Positions 1 to 35,614 of a stretch of DNA of 64,000 nt are shown piece by piece. How positions within the stretch are numbered: the first letter of the stretch is position 1; the number at the start of each line of letters is the position of its first letter. This DNA comes from Alligator mississippiensis (taxonomy: Eukaryota > Chordata > Crocodylia > Alligatoridae). A program made the translations under genes and the position numbers. Under the pieces are notes generated by a model, which saw only the letters and a list, made by a program, of their open reading frames with translations, was not told the origin of the DNA and did no database searches. The stretch spans positions 217,217,978 to 217,281,977 of the forward strand of contig NC_081828.1 of NCBI RefSeq assembly GCF_030867095.1, written 5' to 3'.

Positions 1-1227
<1,227 letters not shown>

Positions 1228-1352
1228 CGGCGGTGGCGCCGCGCCCTGTATAGCTGCACAGTTCCTCCTCCTCGTCCTCCGCGAGCCGCCCCCGCTGCTC
1301 CAGAGCCGCACGCGCTGCCCGGTCCGGTCCGGCCGCCTCTGCCCTGCTGCTC

Positions 1353-1358
1353 AATAAA
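1353..1358 (+). promoter_or_regulatory. AATAAA polyadenylation signal of NACAD
   Basis: A canonical AATAAA lies 126 bases after the stop codon in a GC-rich 3' UTR (1228 to about 1375). A GT-rich stretch (CCTCGTGTATC) follows within 10-20 bases, as expected for a cleavage site near 1370-1380. Confidence 0.85.
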
Positions 1359-1379
1359 CGGCCTCGTGTATCACTCCAA

Positions 1380-3513
1380 CGCACATCGCCTCCTGCTCTC
1401 TGCGCGCCGTGGGGAGCCGGGCTGGGAGCAGCAGGAGCTTCCTCCTGTACTGGCAGGGACTTGCCTTGCTCCAGGGGCTTTGGCTGGGTTGAACCCCAGT
1501 GCTGCAGCAAGGCCAGAGCTGTGGGTTGGCAGAAGCCCCCTCTCACCTAGGGAAGGATGGGACCCATTGCTGCCTGGTGCTCGGGGCAGGGCTGGTGTGC
1601 GACCCATGGAGGGGGTTGTTGGCCCATGGTTGCTTGTGCCCCCCTTGCTCCCTGCCACGTGCTGAGCACTGCTTCCACCCAGGCTGGCCAGCTCCAGCTC
1701 TGAGCTGCACAAACAACCTCTGGCAATTCGGGGAGGGCAGGGACGGTGCTGATGTGGCTCCCAGGTGGTGCTGAGCCCACAGCGGGGTGCCGGAGCCTAC
1801 TGCAGGCAACACCGCACTGATCCCTGTAGCAGCTGGTCTGGGCTAGTCCCTCGCTGCAAGCATTGAAGCTGCAAGAAGCACAGGCCTGGCTGTGCCCTGC
1901 GTCCCAGTGCAATGAGCTGGGGGCACTCTGGGCACTTGCTCAGCACCATCTTCATCTCGGGTGCTGCTCAGGCCCTGCTGGAGCTCGCCCCCGGGCGGAT
2001 GGGGAGAGGGGAGGTGGTATCACAGTATAGAGCCTGGGTGCTACGAGTGGGCAGTGAGGCAGGGACAGGGCCTGGCTGCTCCATGCCCAGGTGTTGGTGG
2101 GAGCTGGCTGTTGGAGGCAGAGGTGAGTACAGAGCCCAGCTCCTGCCCGAGGTGCATGGCTCCTTCCTGCCCTATGTCCCTCCTCCCTGCGCTCGGGGCT
2201 GTATGTTTCCCGTTGGGCTCTGGCTCCTGCTCACTGCCGTCTCCTGGGGCAGGACCTCCTGGGCAAGGCCAGGTGGGGCTCGGGGCGTGTGGGAGGGCTG
2301 CTCGCATAGTCATGCCAGGCCAGGATCCCTGGGAGGGGTGCTGCCCAGCACCTGAGGGTCTTGCAGCAAGTGTCGAGCAGGATGTGTTTGATGAAATCCC
2401 ATTTCAGCCTCCTCCCTCTGTCTCGGGTGTCCATCTCAGGTACTAAATGACCAGCTCTGCCTACATGACGGAGAGGAGAGGGCTCTAAGCAGTGCCCTCA
2501 TGGCATGAGGGTAGGAGCGTCAGCCCCCATCACTCCACCAAGTAACTAGTGATGCTTTTTAAATTGATTGGAGGTGAGGTCAAGCAGGGGATTTTAAGGG
2601 GCCTCCATCTCACGCTCGCTCTCTCCCTTGCAACGCATGGACACACCAGGAACTGCCTGCCTCCAGAGGAAAGCTCACTCAGCCGCCGGATGATGCTTGT
2701 GAGTAAACTACTGGGGGAAACGATCTAGAGATCCAGCTTGCAGTAATGCAGATGTGTTGTCAAAGGCTACCCAGCCACACTGTGTTTGCTCTAAAGTTAT
2801 TCCTTAATACAGCTCTATCCTGTGCCCTTCCCCAAGCCAACCCTACGTGCTAAGAAAGTTCTCCGCTGTACCAAGCGTGGTGGACTTGCTGGGAGAGGGT
2901 TCGGGCATGCCTTTTTTTTTCTATTTCCTTGGCTCAGATGACCAAGGGAGGTGACTTTTTTTTGTGCTTCAGGCTAAAGGAAGCCCCCCAAGCTCTAGCA
3001 GTGGGTTAAGCCTGCGTACCCCAGGCGGCACAGGGCCAAAGATGGACCAGAGCCCCTGGGTGGTGGCAGTGGTGACCCCAGGCTTGCAGGTGTGCCCCAG
3101 GAAGGGGGTCAGCCAGACACAAGGCACCCCAGGGAGGCACTCGGCGCTTGGTAGGTGATTGGGTGCAATGATGTGGCTGGCTTGGCGCAGGAGTGCTCCC
3201 CACAGATCCAACACGGGGTCCAGCCCAGGGCAGAAGCTGGGGGCAGGCAGGGGGTAACAGGCCAGCGTTCAGCCCTGGAAAGCAGCACTGGATTTGGGCT
3301 CAGCCCCAGTCGGGGTTCAAACCCACAGGCCTATACAGTGCTGTACCTAGACTCCTGGTAGCCCTGGGTGAACTTTTGTTTCAGGCCCCCTTTTGCCAGA
3401 GATGACTTCTTTTGTTGCACAAATCTTTATCACGTCTGTGGTATCAATGTCTTTACCACCTGAGAACAAACTATTTAACAGTGCCAGTTCCATATATGTG
3501 CAATATTAAAACC
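1380..3513. other. intergenic DNA after NACAD, no gene seen
   Basis: GC-rich sequence with several chance open frames of up to 161 codons on either strand. None has recognisable domains, splice structure or conserved motifs. No interspersed repeat was recognised by eye. Confidence 0.5.
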
Positions 3514-4274
3514 TTTTTTTCTTTCTCTCTTTTTTTTCTTTCTCTCTTTTTTTTCTTTCTCTCTTTTTTTTCTTTCTCTCTTTTTTTTCTTTCTCTCTTT
3601 TTTTTCTTTCTCTCTTTTTTTTCTTTCTCTCTTTTTTTTCTTTCTCTCTTTTTTTTCTTTCTCTCTTTTTTTTCTTTCTCTCTTTTTTTTCTTTCTCTCT
3701 TTTTTTTCTTTCTCTCTTTTTTTTCTTTCTCTCTTTTTTTTCTTTCTCTCTTTTTTTTCTTTCTCTCTTTTTTTTCTTTCTCTCTTTTTTTTCTTTCTCT
3801 CTTTTTTTTCTTTCTCTCTTTTTTTTCTTTCTCTCTTTTTTTTCTTTCTCTCTTTTTTTTCTTTCTCTCTTTTTTTTCTTTCTCTCTTTTTTTTCTTTCT
3901 CTCTTTTTTTTCTTTCTCTCTTTTTTTTCTTTCTCTCTTTTTTTTCTTTCTCTCTTTTTTTTCTTTCTCTCTTTTTTTTCTTTCTCTCTTTTTTTTCTTT
4001 CTCTCTTTTTTTTCTTTCTCTCTTTTTTTTCTTTCTCTCTTTTTTTTCTTTCTCTCTTTTTTTTCTTTCTCTCTTTTTTTTCTTTCTCTCTTTTTTTTCT
4101 TTCTCTCTTTTTTTTCTTTCTCTCTTTTTTTTCTTTCTCTCTTTTTTTTCTTTCTCTCTTTTTTTTCTTTCTCTCTTTTTTTTCTTTCTCTCTTTTTTTT
4201 CTTTCTCTCTTTTTTTTCTTTCTCTCTTTTTTTTCTTTCTCTCTTTTTTTTCTTTCTCTCTTTTTTTTCTTTCT
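3514..4274. repeat. 17-bp polypyrimidine minisatellite, about 45 copies
   Basis: The unit is CTTTCTCTCTTTTTTTT, repeated about 44.8 times over 761 bp with no variant copy noticed by eye. One strand is pure pyrimidine. Because 17 is not a multiple of three and the array has no stop in any phase, it creates long false open frames on both strands: Phe/Ser/Leu-rich on plus and Lys/Arg/Glu-rich on minus. Confidence 0.97.
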
Positions 4275-6250
4275 AACTGGCCCTCCCAGTTTGCCCATGC
4301 CTGTATCTCTGTCTGGCCCTGGGCCATGAGCTGCCTGCACCTGCTGCTGGCATACAGACTCCTGCCAGCAGTGTTCAGGAGGAGTAGGTGCAGGGTCCCG
4401 AGAGTAAGGGCTGCATGGTTGACTTGGCCAGGCCCTCCATGAGCCACAGCTCATCTAGCTCCTGCTGCAAGTCACATCCTTGTCTCTAGTCCTGAAGCTG
4501 TGACTGTGGGGCCTGTTGCCCTGAGATGCAAGAGCGCTGTGGACAGGGGCATGAGGGCTGGCAGCCCTGCACTGCAAGGCATGTTCAAATGCATGCCAAG
4601 GACCCCAGGCAGAGGCAGGCAAAACCCCTCCAGTTGGAGCAGAGGGGAAATCCCTTACTGCCCTCAGCGCAACATCAGGCTGAGGGCCAAGACCCTCTAA
4701 CCAGCACCCAAGCCTGGGCTGCACCCACCTCTGAGGGAGGTGGGAAACCCTAGGGCACTTGTAGAGACAGAAATCCTTCCCAGCCCCATGCCACTGGCCT
4801 GACACCCTGCACCTCCATCTATGTTCCCTCCACGCTCTGGTCCCAATGGCTTTGATCTCCAGGAATAGCTGTAGCTGCATGGGTTGGGCTCGGCTGTAGC
4901 GAGGCAGCACTGGAGAAAGCTATGGTGCTGGAAAGCAGCATGGGAGGAGGGGGCCTTGTGACCACTGGGTGATACAGCAAGAGAGCCATGCAATCACACT
5001 CGCAAACAAAAACTCTGGTGCTGGGCACATGGAAACCGCAGTGAGAAAACAGGAGGGTCCATGTGAGCTCTCTCATACGTCCAGTATCTCTGCCAGTCCA
5101 GGACAAGCTGCACTCAGTTATACACAGACTGACTGTTATATGGCCCAGCTGGCCCAGGGCCGGGCAAGAATGAACAGGAGGTTGCACTGCTGGTCCCGAA
5201 GCCACGTGGTGTTTGCTGTTGCCTTTGGGATGGGGAAGGCTCGCCCCCGGCTGCGAGGCAGGCTCAGGGAGGGAGGGAGCTGGGCTGGCCTGGGGCTGCA
5301 TGCAGGGTGCATTGGAGCAGAGGGCAGAGACGGCAGGGGGGCAGAGACGGCAGGGGTACAGAGCCGCCCGGGCTGCGGAGGCCTGGTTGGCGTCAGAGGC
5401 CCCAGCGCAGGAGCAAAGGTCTGGGATGCTGGGGAAAAAGACCCGTGTGCTCTCTACTGCCCCATTGCCGCCCACTGAAGGCAGCATACAGGTGTGGTGG
5501 GGGAGCCCAGCGCTGGAGCCAGCAGCTAGCAAGACCTCCGCTGCGGTGTCTGAGCTGGGAACACAAGCCCTAGGGCCGCTGCGGCAGTCAGTGCCCAGGA
5601 CACTGATCCCAACTGCATGCACGAGGATGTTGCTGCATCTGCAAGCTGCCCCAGATGGCAGCGCATGGGGGCTGGCAGGGGTGAAGGGTGGTGCCAAGAG
5701 CCCTCTCTTCCCCTTCCAGGGGACAGCGCCTGGGGCCTGGCCCGAGCTGGCCAGACTGCTCTGCTACCTCTTGGGGACCATCCCGCACTGCTAGCCCCAC
5801 AGATGCAAGTTCAAGCCCCAGTTTGGACCCTGCTCACAGGCTGTGAACAGGGGCAGCAGCAGCTCAATGGCTTGAGCCTTAAGGTTGCACCTGCCTGGAG
5901 AGAGCTGGAGTGGGAGGATGCCCCCCGTGACCCCCAACTCCTGCAGCACAAGGGCTGCTGCAGGACCAGCGTGGCAAAGCTCTGCCTTCGGGGAGGAGAA
6001 GGGGCAGGGTGCTGGGCTCTGTTCAATGATGGGTCTGAGCACGCATGCCACAGACCTTTCCATGAGCCCACAGAAGGGCCAAGGGAGCTTCCCAACTCCC
6101 ATCCCCATGACCTTAGCCGCTGGGCTGACAGAGAACAGCCAGAGCAGCAGCCAGGCTCCATCCAGGACACGCACTGAGCTCACACCAAGTTGTGCCAATG
6201 CTCCTGCTGGGACTCAAACCGGGGGGGTCCCGGCGAGAGGGTCCTGCCCC
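4275..6250. other. GC-rich intergenic DNA, no gene seen
   Basis: Long open frames occur here on the minus strand (up to 292 codons, 4819-5697). They have Cys/Pro/Ser/Ala-rich composition expected of stop-poor GC-rich DNA and no recognisable fold or motif. A small imperfect tandem of GCAGAGACGGCAGGGG occurs around 5325-5357. Confidence 0.5.
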
Positions 6251-6254
6251 TCCG

Positions 6255-6606
6255 CTCAGGGTCAGACCGACGCTGCATTGGGGGCAGGAAGGGATTTCCC
6301 CACTCGTCGGACTGGGGGGGATTTGCCTGCCTCTGTAGCATGGGCAATGGCTTCTGCTTTTCTCAGCTGCATGTGAACGCCCCTTACGGTGTCAGGACGC
6401 TGCCAGTCCTCGTCTCCCTGCTTGCCCTGTGCCAAGTTCAGGGGCTCTGGTGTCTTTGGGCCACGGGCCTCGTAGTTGTGTGACAGGGTTGAGTGAGCCA
6501 CACTAGGACTAGATGAGACGAGGTTTGCATGGGGCTGACCCAGCCTAGACCGGCCGTGACCTCCGGAGGTCCCTTCCAGCCCAACTGTCCTATGACTCCA
6601 GGATTC
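6255..6606 (+). mobile_element. CR1-type LINE, 3' tail fragment
   Basis: Ends with the CR1-like signature GGAGGTCCCTTCCAGCCCA and a tail TCCTATGACTCCAGGATTC. The upstream part (GGCAGGAAGGGATTTCCCC, then GTCGGACTGG) matches the stretch at 51372-51415 that also sits before a CR1 3' end. No coding part remains. The left boundary is uncertain. Confidence 0.6.
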
Positions 6607-6609
6607 GAT

Positions 6610-9600
6610 CAGCGGACGCCGCAGGAAACACCAGAGTCCGTGTCAGGTGCAGAATTATATTTACCTGTAACAAATACTCCATACATAAAGCAAACGTACA
6701 TACAGACATACAAAACCCCCCCCCCAAAACCCCAAACGGCATCAAAATAACGTCAGGGTGAAACCAAGGCAAAAAGCATCACAACTCAACCCAAACGCAC
6801 CATCCCCATGTCGACGTGCTGAGCTCGACGGGATCTTTGGTAGCTCGGACCACCCGAAAGCCTGCCACAAGCAAGGAAAGGGCCGTGTCTTTCCCCGGCA
6901 GACCCGGGGGGGGAAGGAGGGAGGTGTGCTTAAGGGCAACTCGGGATCGATCCGGGCTCCAGCACCCGTTTCTCACTCACCTGCTCCATCAAAAGTGATG
7001 ATGATGATGACGAACGCAGCTGAGTGCCACAGTTCAGTCCCGGTGCCCCCCAAACGGCGTGTACAAAAATACTGCAGCTGTTAGGTCTCCCTTACTAGAG
7101 ATCTCGCTGTACAAGTGTTGCAAAAATAGGGTCTTTGATTCGCATCAGCCTCCGAGGACTGTTGTAACCGTGACTGTACAAAAAGGCACTCAGAAGTCCA
7201 TGCTGGGCACAGGGCCGGGAGACGCCCCTCGTGACAGCAACGTACCGCTGGGCTTTGTGCTGCGCGGCCTCGATAGGGATCTTCCCTCCACATGCCCGCC
7301 AGAGGCCTTGGTCGTGCAGATAGGCTGCAGGGAGTAGGTGACGTGGCCATTTCACCCCCAGGTCTGCAACAGCAGCACCAGCAACAAGCCTCTTCCCCTG
7401 CAGATCGAGGGCCAGGATCCTTGTTCTGCCCTGCAGGGCCCAGCGTGCAGGACCTGGCGGCTGTGCGGACCTGTCGAGGTCTCAGACTGCGCAGGCTTGG
7501 TCAGGCTGCCCCGACAAGGGTTAAGGAGACCAAGGCCCCCTGCATAGCCCGAGACCCCATCGTCACCTGCGCCGTGTCCAAGTCACCATCCCTCTGGCCC
7601 TGCCAGCGAGGCACCAAGCAGGAATCCGCGGGGTGAAGCAGCAAAGGAGAGCAGGATGCAGCGAGCGATGGGTGGAGAAGCACGGCCAGCCCTTTGGGTC
7701 AGGGGTACCGCGTCCATCCGTGCCGCCCCGCTCCTCTCTCACGGGGTGAAGCCCAGGCTGACTTTCCCCACTCCGGTGAGGCCCCCACGGCACAGCCCGA
7801 GGCCGTGGGCTCTCAGAGCTTCCTCCCGAAGCCGAGTCAGGATGAAAATATTACTTGTTGCAGTCGTCCAGAGAAAACAGACCGCGGGCTGGACCCACCG
7901 CATCCCTACATGTCGCTGGAGTCAGGCAGCAGAGCGGAAACCCAGGTTCTCTATCGAGGCAGGGAAGCGATGTGCGAGCTCAGGCTGGACCCAAAGCCAT
8001 GAAACTCCTGCAGCTTTCATGGGAGGTTAGCACCCGGCCAGCGCCAGCTGCAACTGGCTACGTCAGGATCCTCTTCATCGAGGACCTTGCTCTTGACACT
8101 TGGAGAATGCCCTCTTTAGTCCCTCGGTGCTGGGAGAAAGTGCTGAGCACCAGCAGGTAACAGGCTTTCTTCCTCTTCCCCCGCCTCTGAGGCATCATGC
8201 GAGAAGCTATAGATTCTTCTCGACATCTGGTTACCCTCGACTTGGAAAGCATCTCCTCTTGGGATAAGGCAGCCTAAATCCTGGGCCTTAGTATGCTGCA
8301 GAGCTACCCCAGGGACACATTTGGCCTAGTTGATACTCTTCCCAAATAAGATCTTGGAAAACCCTGCACCAACAGACAGAGAGAGGAGCCTGGTTTTCTG
8401 GGAGCGTGCAGATAGCTTCATCCAACAGGAGACACCCTTTGCTTTCCATGCCTCCATCCCATGCATTTGACTTGCGGGATATTCTATGTCCCAAGCATTG
8501 GTATCTCCGACCTGCTGCCTCGTCTTTGCTCAGACCAGGACGTCGTATCAAGACGTGCTGACACTACCACGACGGGCTGCTATGCTGAGGCATCGCGGAT
8601 GTGAACGTCGTGCTGTGTGGGGACACGGTAGTTTTATTACCAACTTTGCAAAGGAGCGAGTCAGGGCTGGGAGATCTCCTGGCAAGTGTCCTTGAGGGCA
8701 GTGCCGTGGTGAAGCTCTTCAGAGACTGGACCCAATGGAGATGGCCAGCGTGCTGCATGCTTGACCATCCCGTAAGGAGGTCCGTGGGAGCCGTTGCTGC
8801 TCCGTACACCTGCCACCGCCTTCCCAGGTGCCTCCGCGGCGTGCATCTAACCATCCGATTCCAGGCGATCCAGCCGATCTCCTCCCCGCGGATGGCCTGC
8901 ACTCCACTGCTGGGCAAGGCAACCCGTGGAAGAAGTCAACCAGCGAGCCTGGTCTGTGCAGAGTGAATGCTGCACTGTGACTTCGCAGTCAACAACTTCC
9001 TCCCCGCCCCAAGCACAAATTTGAGGGGGGAAAAGCACCTATATATACACAAATGAACACTGCACTCGTTCCTTTTAATGTAAGAGGATGATTGTGGTGC
9101 AAGGGATCGCCTGTTCCCACCCTTCCCCTTCTCCTTGGCATGAACAGCTGGCGTGTTTGGGGTGGGGGGCCGAGACAAACCATCCTTCACCGGGCATGGC
9201 TGTGATGCAAGCCAAGCTCAGGAACGGTGACAGACACCCGGAGATGAGCGACAAGGACCTGTTATGGACCCCGACTCCTTGCCACAGACCTCAGAGCCCC
9301 TGTTGTGCCCCCTCGAAACTGCAAGGAAGATTTTCCACCATGCCAGGGGCCACAAAGCTGGTCCCAGCAAGCAGGCTCAAATGGAGAGAAGTGGTCAAGG
9401 GGATTGATTTATAGAGGGAAAAATAACATAAATAGCTTGGCTAAATGAAGAACAGGGGGCTGGGGAAGTGGTGCGTGACTGCTGATAGGTGCCGGAGAGG
9501 TAGAAATGTCAAGAAGCTTCAGATGTTTTCGGGGGGCCAAGTGAGATACAGAGGAGCAGCAAGATGAAGCAGTGAACAGCAGGCAAAAGGCTCCAGGACA

Positions 9601-11515
9601 GCAGCCACCTGGGACGCTGCAATGCGGACAGGTCCAGCGCTCCGAAGAACGTGCTTCCAGGGACAGGACGCCAGCGCCTGGCGAGGCAGCCAGCAAGCGT
9701 TCCCCTCTCCCGCTCCTTCGGCTGCGGCCCAGGGTATTTATCACAGGTAGGCAGGAAGCAACGAATCCTCCCCGAGGGGCTCAGGTGTCTCCTCCCAAGG
9801 CAAGGCCAGACACTTGGGGACTCAAACTGCGGCGCTGGCAGCTCATGCTCAGCTGAAGGGTCTTTAACCCAAGCCACGAGATTCCCTGTCCTAAGAAACT
9901 GTCCCGTTGGGTCCCTGGATTTCCCGGGCCCAGTTCTGCTCTCATCGAGAGGCCGCTCCTAGGCGGTAACTCATGCGTCAGTCCCGCTCGTGCTCGAGCT
10001 GGCTCCTCACGGAAAAAACGAAACGTAGAGGGTCCAAAAGAGTGCCAAGAAATCTGCGTGGCCTTTTAACATGGCTCAGCTTTAGCTGTCGCCCCATCGC
10101 GAGCTGGCAGCGTAATCTTCCAATTCAACCGAAGACGAGGAAAACCTGTTAAAAGAGCAGCAAAGACCAAAGCTGAACCCTGAACTCTCGTCTGGGCGTC
10201 TTCCCTTAGGTCCAGCGAGAGGAATCCCGCTGAGGCGCGTCAGCTTGGCAGCACCGTGTGTACAAACTACAAATGGCAACAGGTGGGAAAAACCAGGGCC
10301 TTGAAGCACCAGGATCTGGGGGAAGAGAACGGCTGGCTAGGCCAGCTGGCATTTGTGCTCAGGACGCACTGAAATTCCCTCTGGATTTCTCTTTTATGAA
10401 AGGAGAAAAGAAAGGCTGGCTCGGTCCAGCTTCCTGGGGCTGGTACCTTGTATCCCTGAAGAGCTTTTGGTTACAGCAAGAAGAGCAGTGCCTGCTCCCC
10501 CCACAGAGCGCTGTAATGGATAGGGCCTTTCAGGATGTGATGGCTAATGTCTCAGCTGCCGTGCTCCTCCACAGCTCCATGGCAGCGGGTGGTACGGACG
10601 TTATGGCATGGCACATGGATAAAAAAATAAGTACAATTGCATGTATGATATGTCCAATGTGTACACTGCATTATATACCCCATGGCTAGCTTTGTAGAAA
10701 GTTTACTTCGTGAGTTCTTCGACCTGCTGCCAACTCTCGCCCTTCAAACAGAACAGAGATCCCCCCCAAAGGAGCCACTGAGGTTCAACTTCAGCCAGAT
10801 TTAGGGTTTCCTGGTCACTGCATCTTTACAGTGGAAGTCCTGAGCAGATGAACATGCAGATGTCACATCCTATTGGAAATTCCCTGCCCTTCTTCGGGGT
10901 TGAACCTTGCATATATTCAGCACTCTGAATGCCTCAAAACCAGCCCAGCAGGAGGTGCGCAAGGTCTCCCATGCACGGGGTGTTGCGGAGGCATACGTGC
11001 ACCATGGCACCCTTGAGGGAGCAGCAGGGAACTGGCCTGGCATCGAGACCAAGTGAGCAACTGTGCTTGTGTAGACTGGGGGCTGGCAGAACTGGACACG
11101 CTCCCACACCCCCACACCCATACACTCAACACCTACACACATCAGGCCTGACCAGCAGCTTCGTAAGAGGTAACTACGTGCTTCCACTCTTCGCTGCTTT
11201 TCCCAAGCAACGGCTGCCAGCCACACCAGACTGCAAGACAGGCCTCAGCACCAGGTTTTGGACAAGGAGGGTGCCAAGCACACCATCGTTCACCTGTATG
11301 AGATGCCGCACCCAAACCTAAGCGCTAGACAGATAACGGCCAAGGTTGTCCGTGGCAGCCAACTGCAAAGGCAGGGCAAGGCAGTCGTGTTTGCAAAGCT
11401 CCCTCTCGGGCCAGCAAATGCATTGGCGCTGCAACAGGCAACCTTGCAGCTTCGGCTAGACATGTTCTGATGACACCGACAATAAGTTTAAATTATTCAC
11501 ATTGTAGTAAACTTC
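6610..11515. other. repeat-poor noncoding stretch between the convergent genes
   Basis: About 4.9 kb with no interspersed repeat recognised, unlike the rest of the window, and no convincing coding exon on either strand. It contains C/A runs (6717-6735), a GAT repeat (6997-7011) and AT-rich, UTR-like patches (6650-6720, 10615-10690). It lies downstream of the CCM2 stop on the minus strand, so it could be a distal 3' UTR, an antisense or other noncoding transcript, or conserved noncoding DNA. The sequence alone does not decide. Confidence 0.35.
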
Positions 11516-11518
11516 ATT

Positions 11519-11549
11519 TAAAAAAAAAAGAGAGAGAAAGAGAGAGAGT
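11519..11549. repeat. A-run plus GA-rich microsatellite
   Basis: A run of A followed by GAGAGAGAAAGAGAGAGAG. On the minus strand it is a CT tract within or just past the CCM2 3' UTR. Confidence 0.85.
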
Positions 11550-12010
11550 CTGAGTTACAAGAGGAATATTGTGTGCAAAACTGAAACCGGCCAGAGGCTC
11601 CTAGCGCAATGCTCCTTCTCCTCTGCATAAGCCCCTTTCCCCCCCCCAGCACCTCGGACCGTCGTGGTGGCGCCATGGAGGCTGTTGCAAGAAGTCTGAG
11701 GAAGGGACCCATATCTTGTCCCCCAGCCCAGGCTCCTTGCTCACACGTGCACACACACGCCTTCACAGTAAGGGGGCACCAGCTGCCAGCCAAAAGTGCC
11801 TGCTGGGGCCAGTGAAGCCACTGCCAAGGCAGGGAGGGAGGAGCAGGTAATCACGCCCCGGTTCATCCCGAGAACCTCTTTCCGAATAAAAGGTCAGGAA
11901 GACGGTAGCGAGTGTTGCTGAGGTCCGTAAGGGGGGTGGAAGGGAGAAGGACACAGCCTCAGGAGAGGGAGCTGCCTTGTCTTCTTCCCCTCCCTCCCCC
12001 CTGCTGTCTC

Positions 12011-34402
<22,392 letters not shown>

Positions 34403-34989
34403 CTGCTGGCAGAAATAGAAATGGGTTAGGGCTAGGCTTTGCATGATCTGCAATCTGCATGCAAACGAAGCCTCTTGACAGACCCGTTGCAGGGAATGAG
34501 AGGCTGACTATCAGACTCCAGGCGCGGTGGAAGCGGGCACTGGGCGCTCTCTGTTCCAGAGTGCCAAGCAGAGATGAGGTGTGCTGCCTCTCCCCTGAAA
34601 GGCCTCATTATTCACCTGTTCCCATAGCCTTACTGAAATGAATGGCTGGTTCTCCTCCAGGTGCGCGGCGATGCTAGAGTGAAAAAGGAAGGACACAAAA
34701 TCAGCTTTCAGTCCCTGTCTTTTGGGAGACTGAGAACGCTGCAGTGGCTCTAAGCATTTGGGATTTAGAGCACAGCATTACATGCAACTCGGAGGGCTGC
34801 ACAAAGCCCTCCATGCTCCCCCCACCCCATCCAACCACAGACACTTCTCCTGGGTTTGGATGCATTTCCTGCAGACTCCACTTCTACAAAAGGATGCTTT
34901 CACTGCTGTCCTAGAAGAGGCACCTCTGCTCTCTCACACAGCCTCTATCCTTCTTTGCCCATTGCCTTCGCAAGGGTCAACTGCCAGAT

Positions 34990-35614
34990 CACGGCTGCGA
35001 AGCAGCACCGTTTTGTTTCGACATCCATTTTGCCGTTTCAAAGGGCCAGTGTTTCATTTCATCGTTTCGAAGCACTGTCCCGTTTCGTTTTGTTGAAACC
35101 GCTTCGCGCCCATAGGCTGTAACGAGGAATCATGAAAACACCTAAAACTTTGTCATTCCTTGCCTGACTTGGATGAAAATTGCAGGGATGGTAGCCCCTT
35201 CTGAGGGCATGAAGCCTGCCACTTTTCAAGGAGACAGGTGAAGAGGTTTCTGGGAAACTGCACCTCAAACTGTTCAAAGCACAACTCCTGACACTTACTG
35301 GCAGCAGCAGCCTCCTCTAATCTGGCGCGCCGATGCGGGGGCCCGGGACTGTGCCGGACTCCTCCTGGGGGTGCGGGCCCCCAGATCTGTGCACCAGATG
35401 ATAGGAGGCTGCCACCGCCACCTGGGACTGAAGCCAGTAAGCCCAGGTTTGAAACTCGAAACATTTTGAAACTTTCAAAATGTTTCGAGTGCCCTCATTT
35501 CGTTTCGAAGCTGTTTCAAAGCCTTTTGTTTCGTTTCAATTTCGCTGTTTCGAGCTCAAAACGTGTTGAAACAGCTTTGAAACGAAACACCCGGCAAAAT
35601 TTTGCACAGCCCTA
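34990..35614. repeat. TTTCG/CGAAA-rich foldback element
   Basis: Two blocks (about 35010-35105 and 35450-35590) made largely of GTTTCGAAAC-like words in both orientations, separated by about 350 bp of ordinary GC-rich sequence. It includes an 18-bp perfect inverted repeat around a single C at 35454-35490 (ACTCGAAACATTTTGAAA and its complement). The right end is GCAAAATTTTGCACAGCCCT. Probably a nonautonomous DNA transposon; the family is not identified. Confidence 0.55.

Noticed and set aside
4819..5697. 292-codon open frame on the minus strand
   Set aside because: GC-rich, Cys/Pro/Ser/Ala-rich, no domain, overlapping equally long frames on the other strand.
10660..10685. TATA-like GGGTATATAATGCAG on the minus strand
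   Set aside because: Isolated match with no supporting start site, exon or CpG context; such strings are common by chance.
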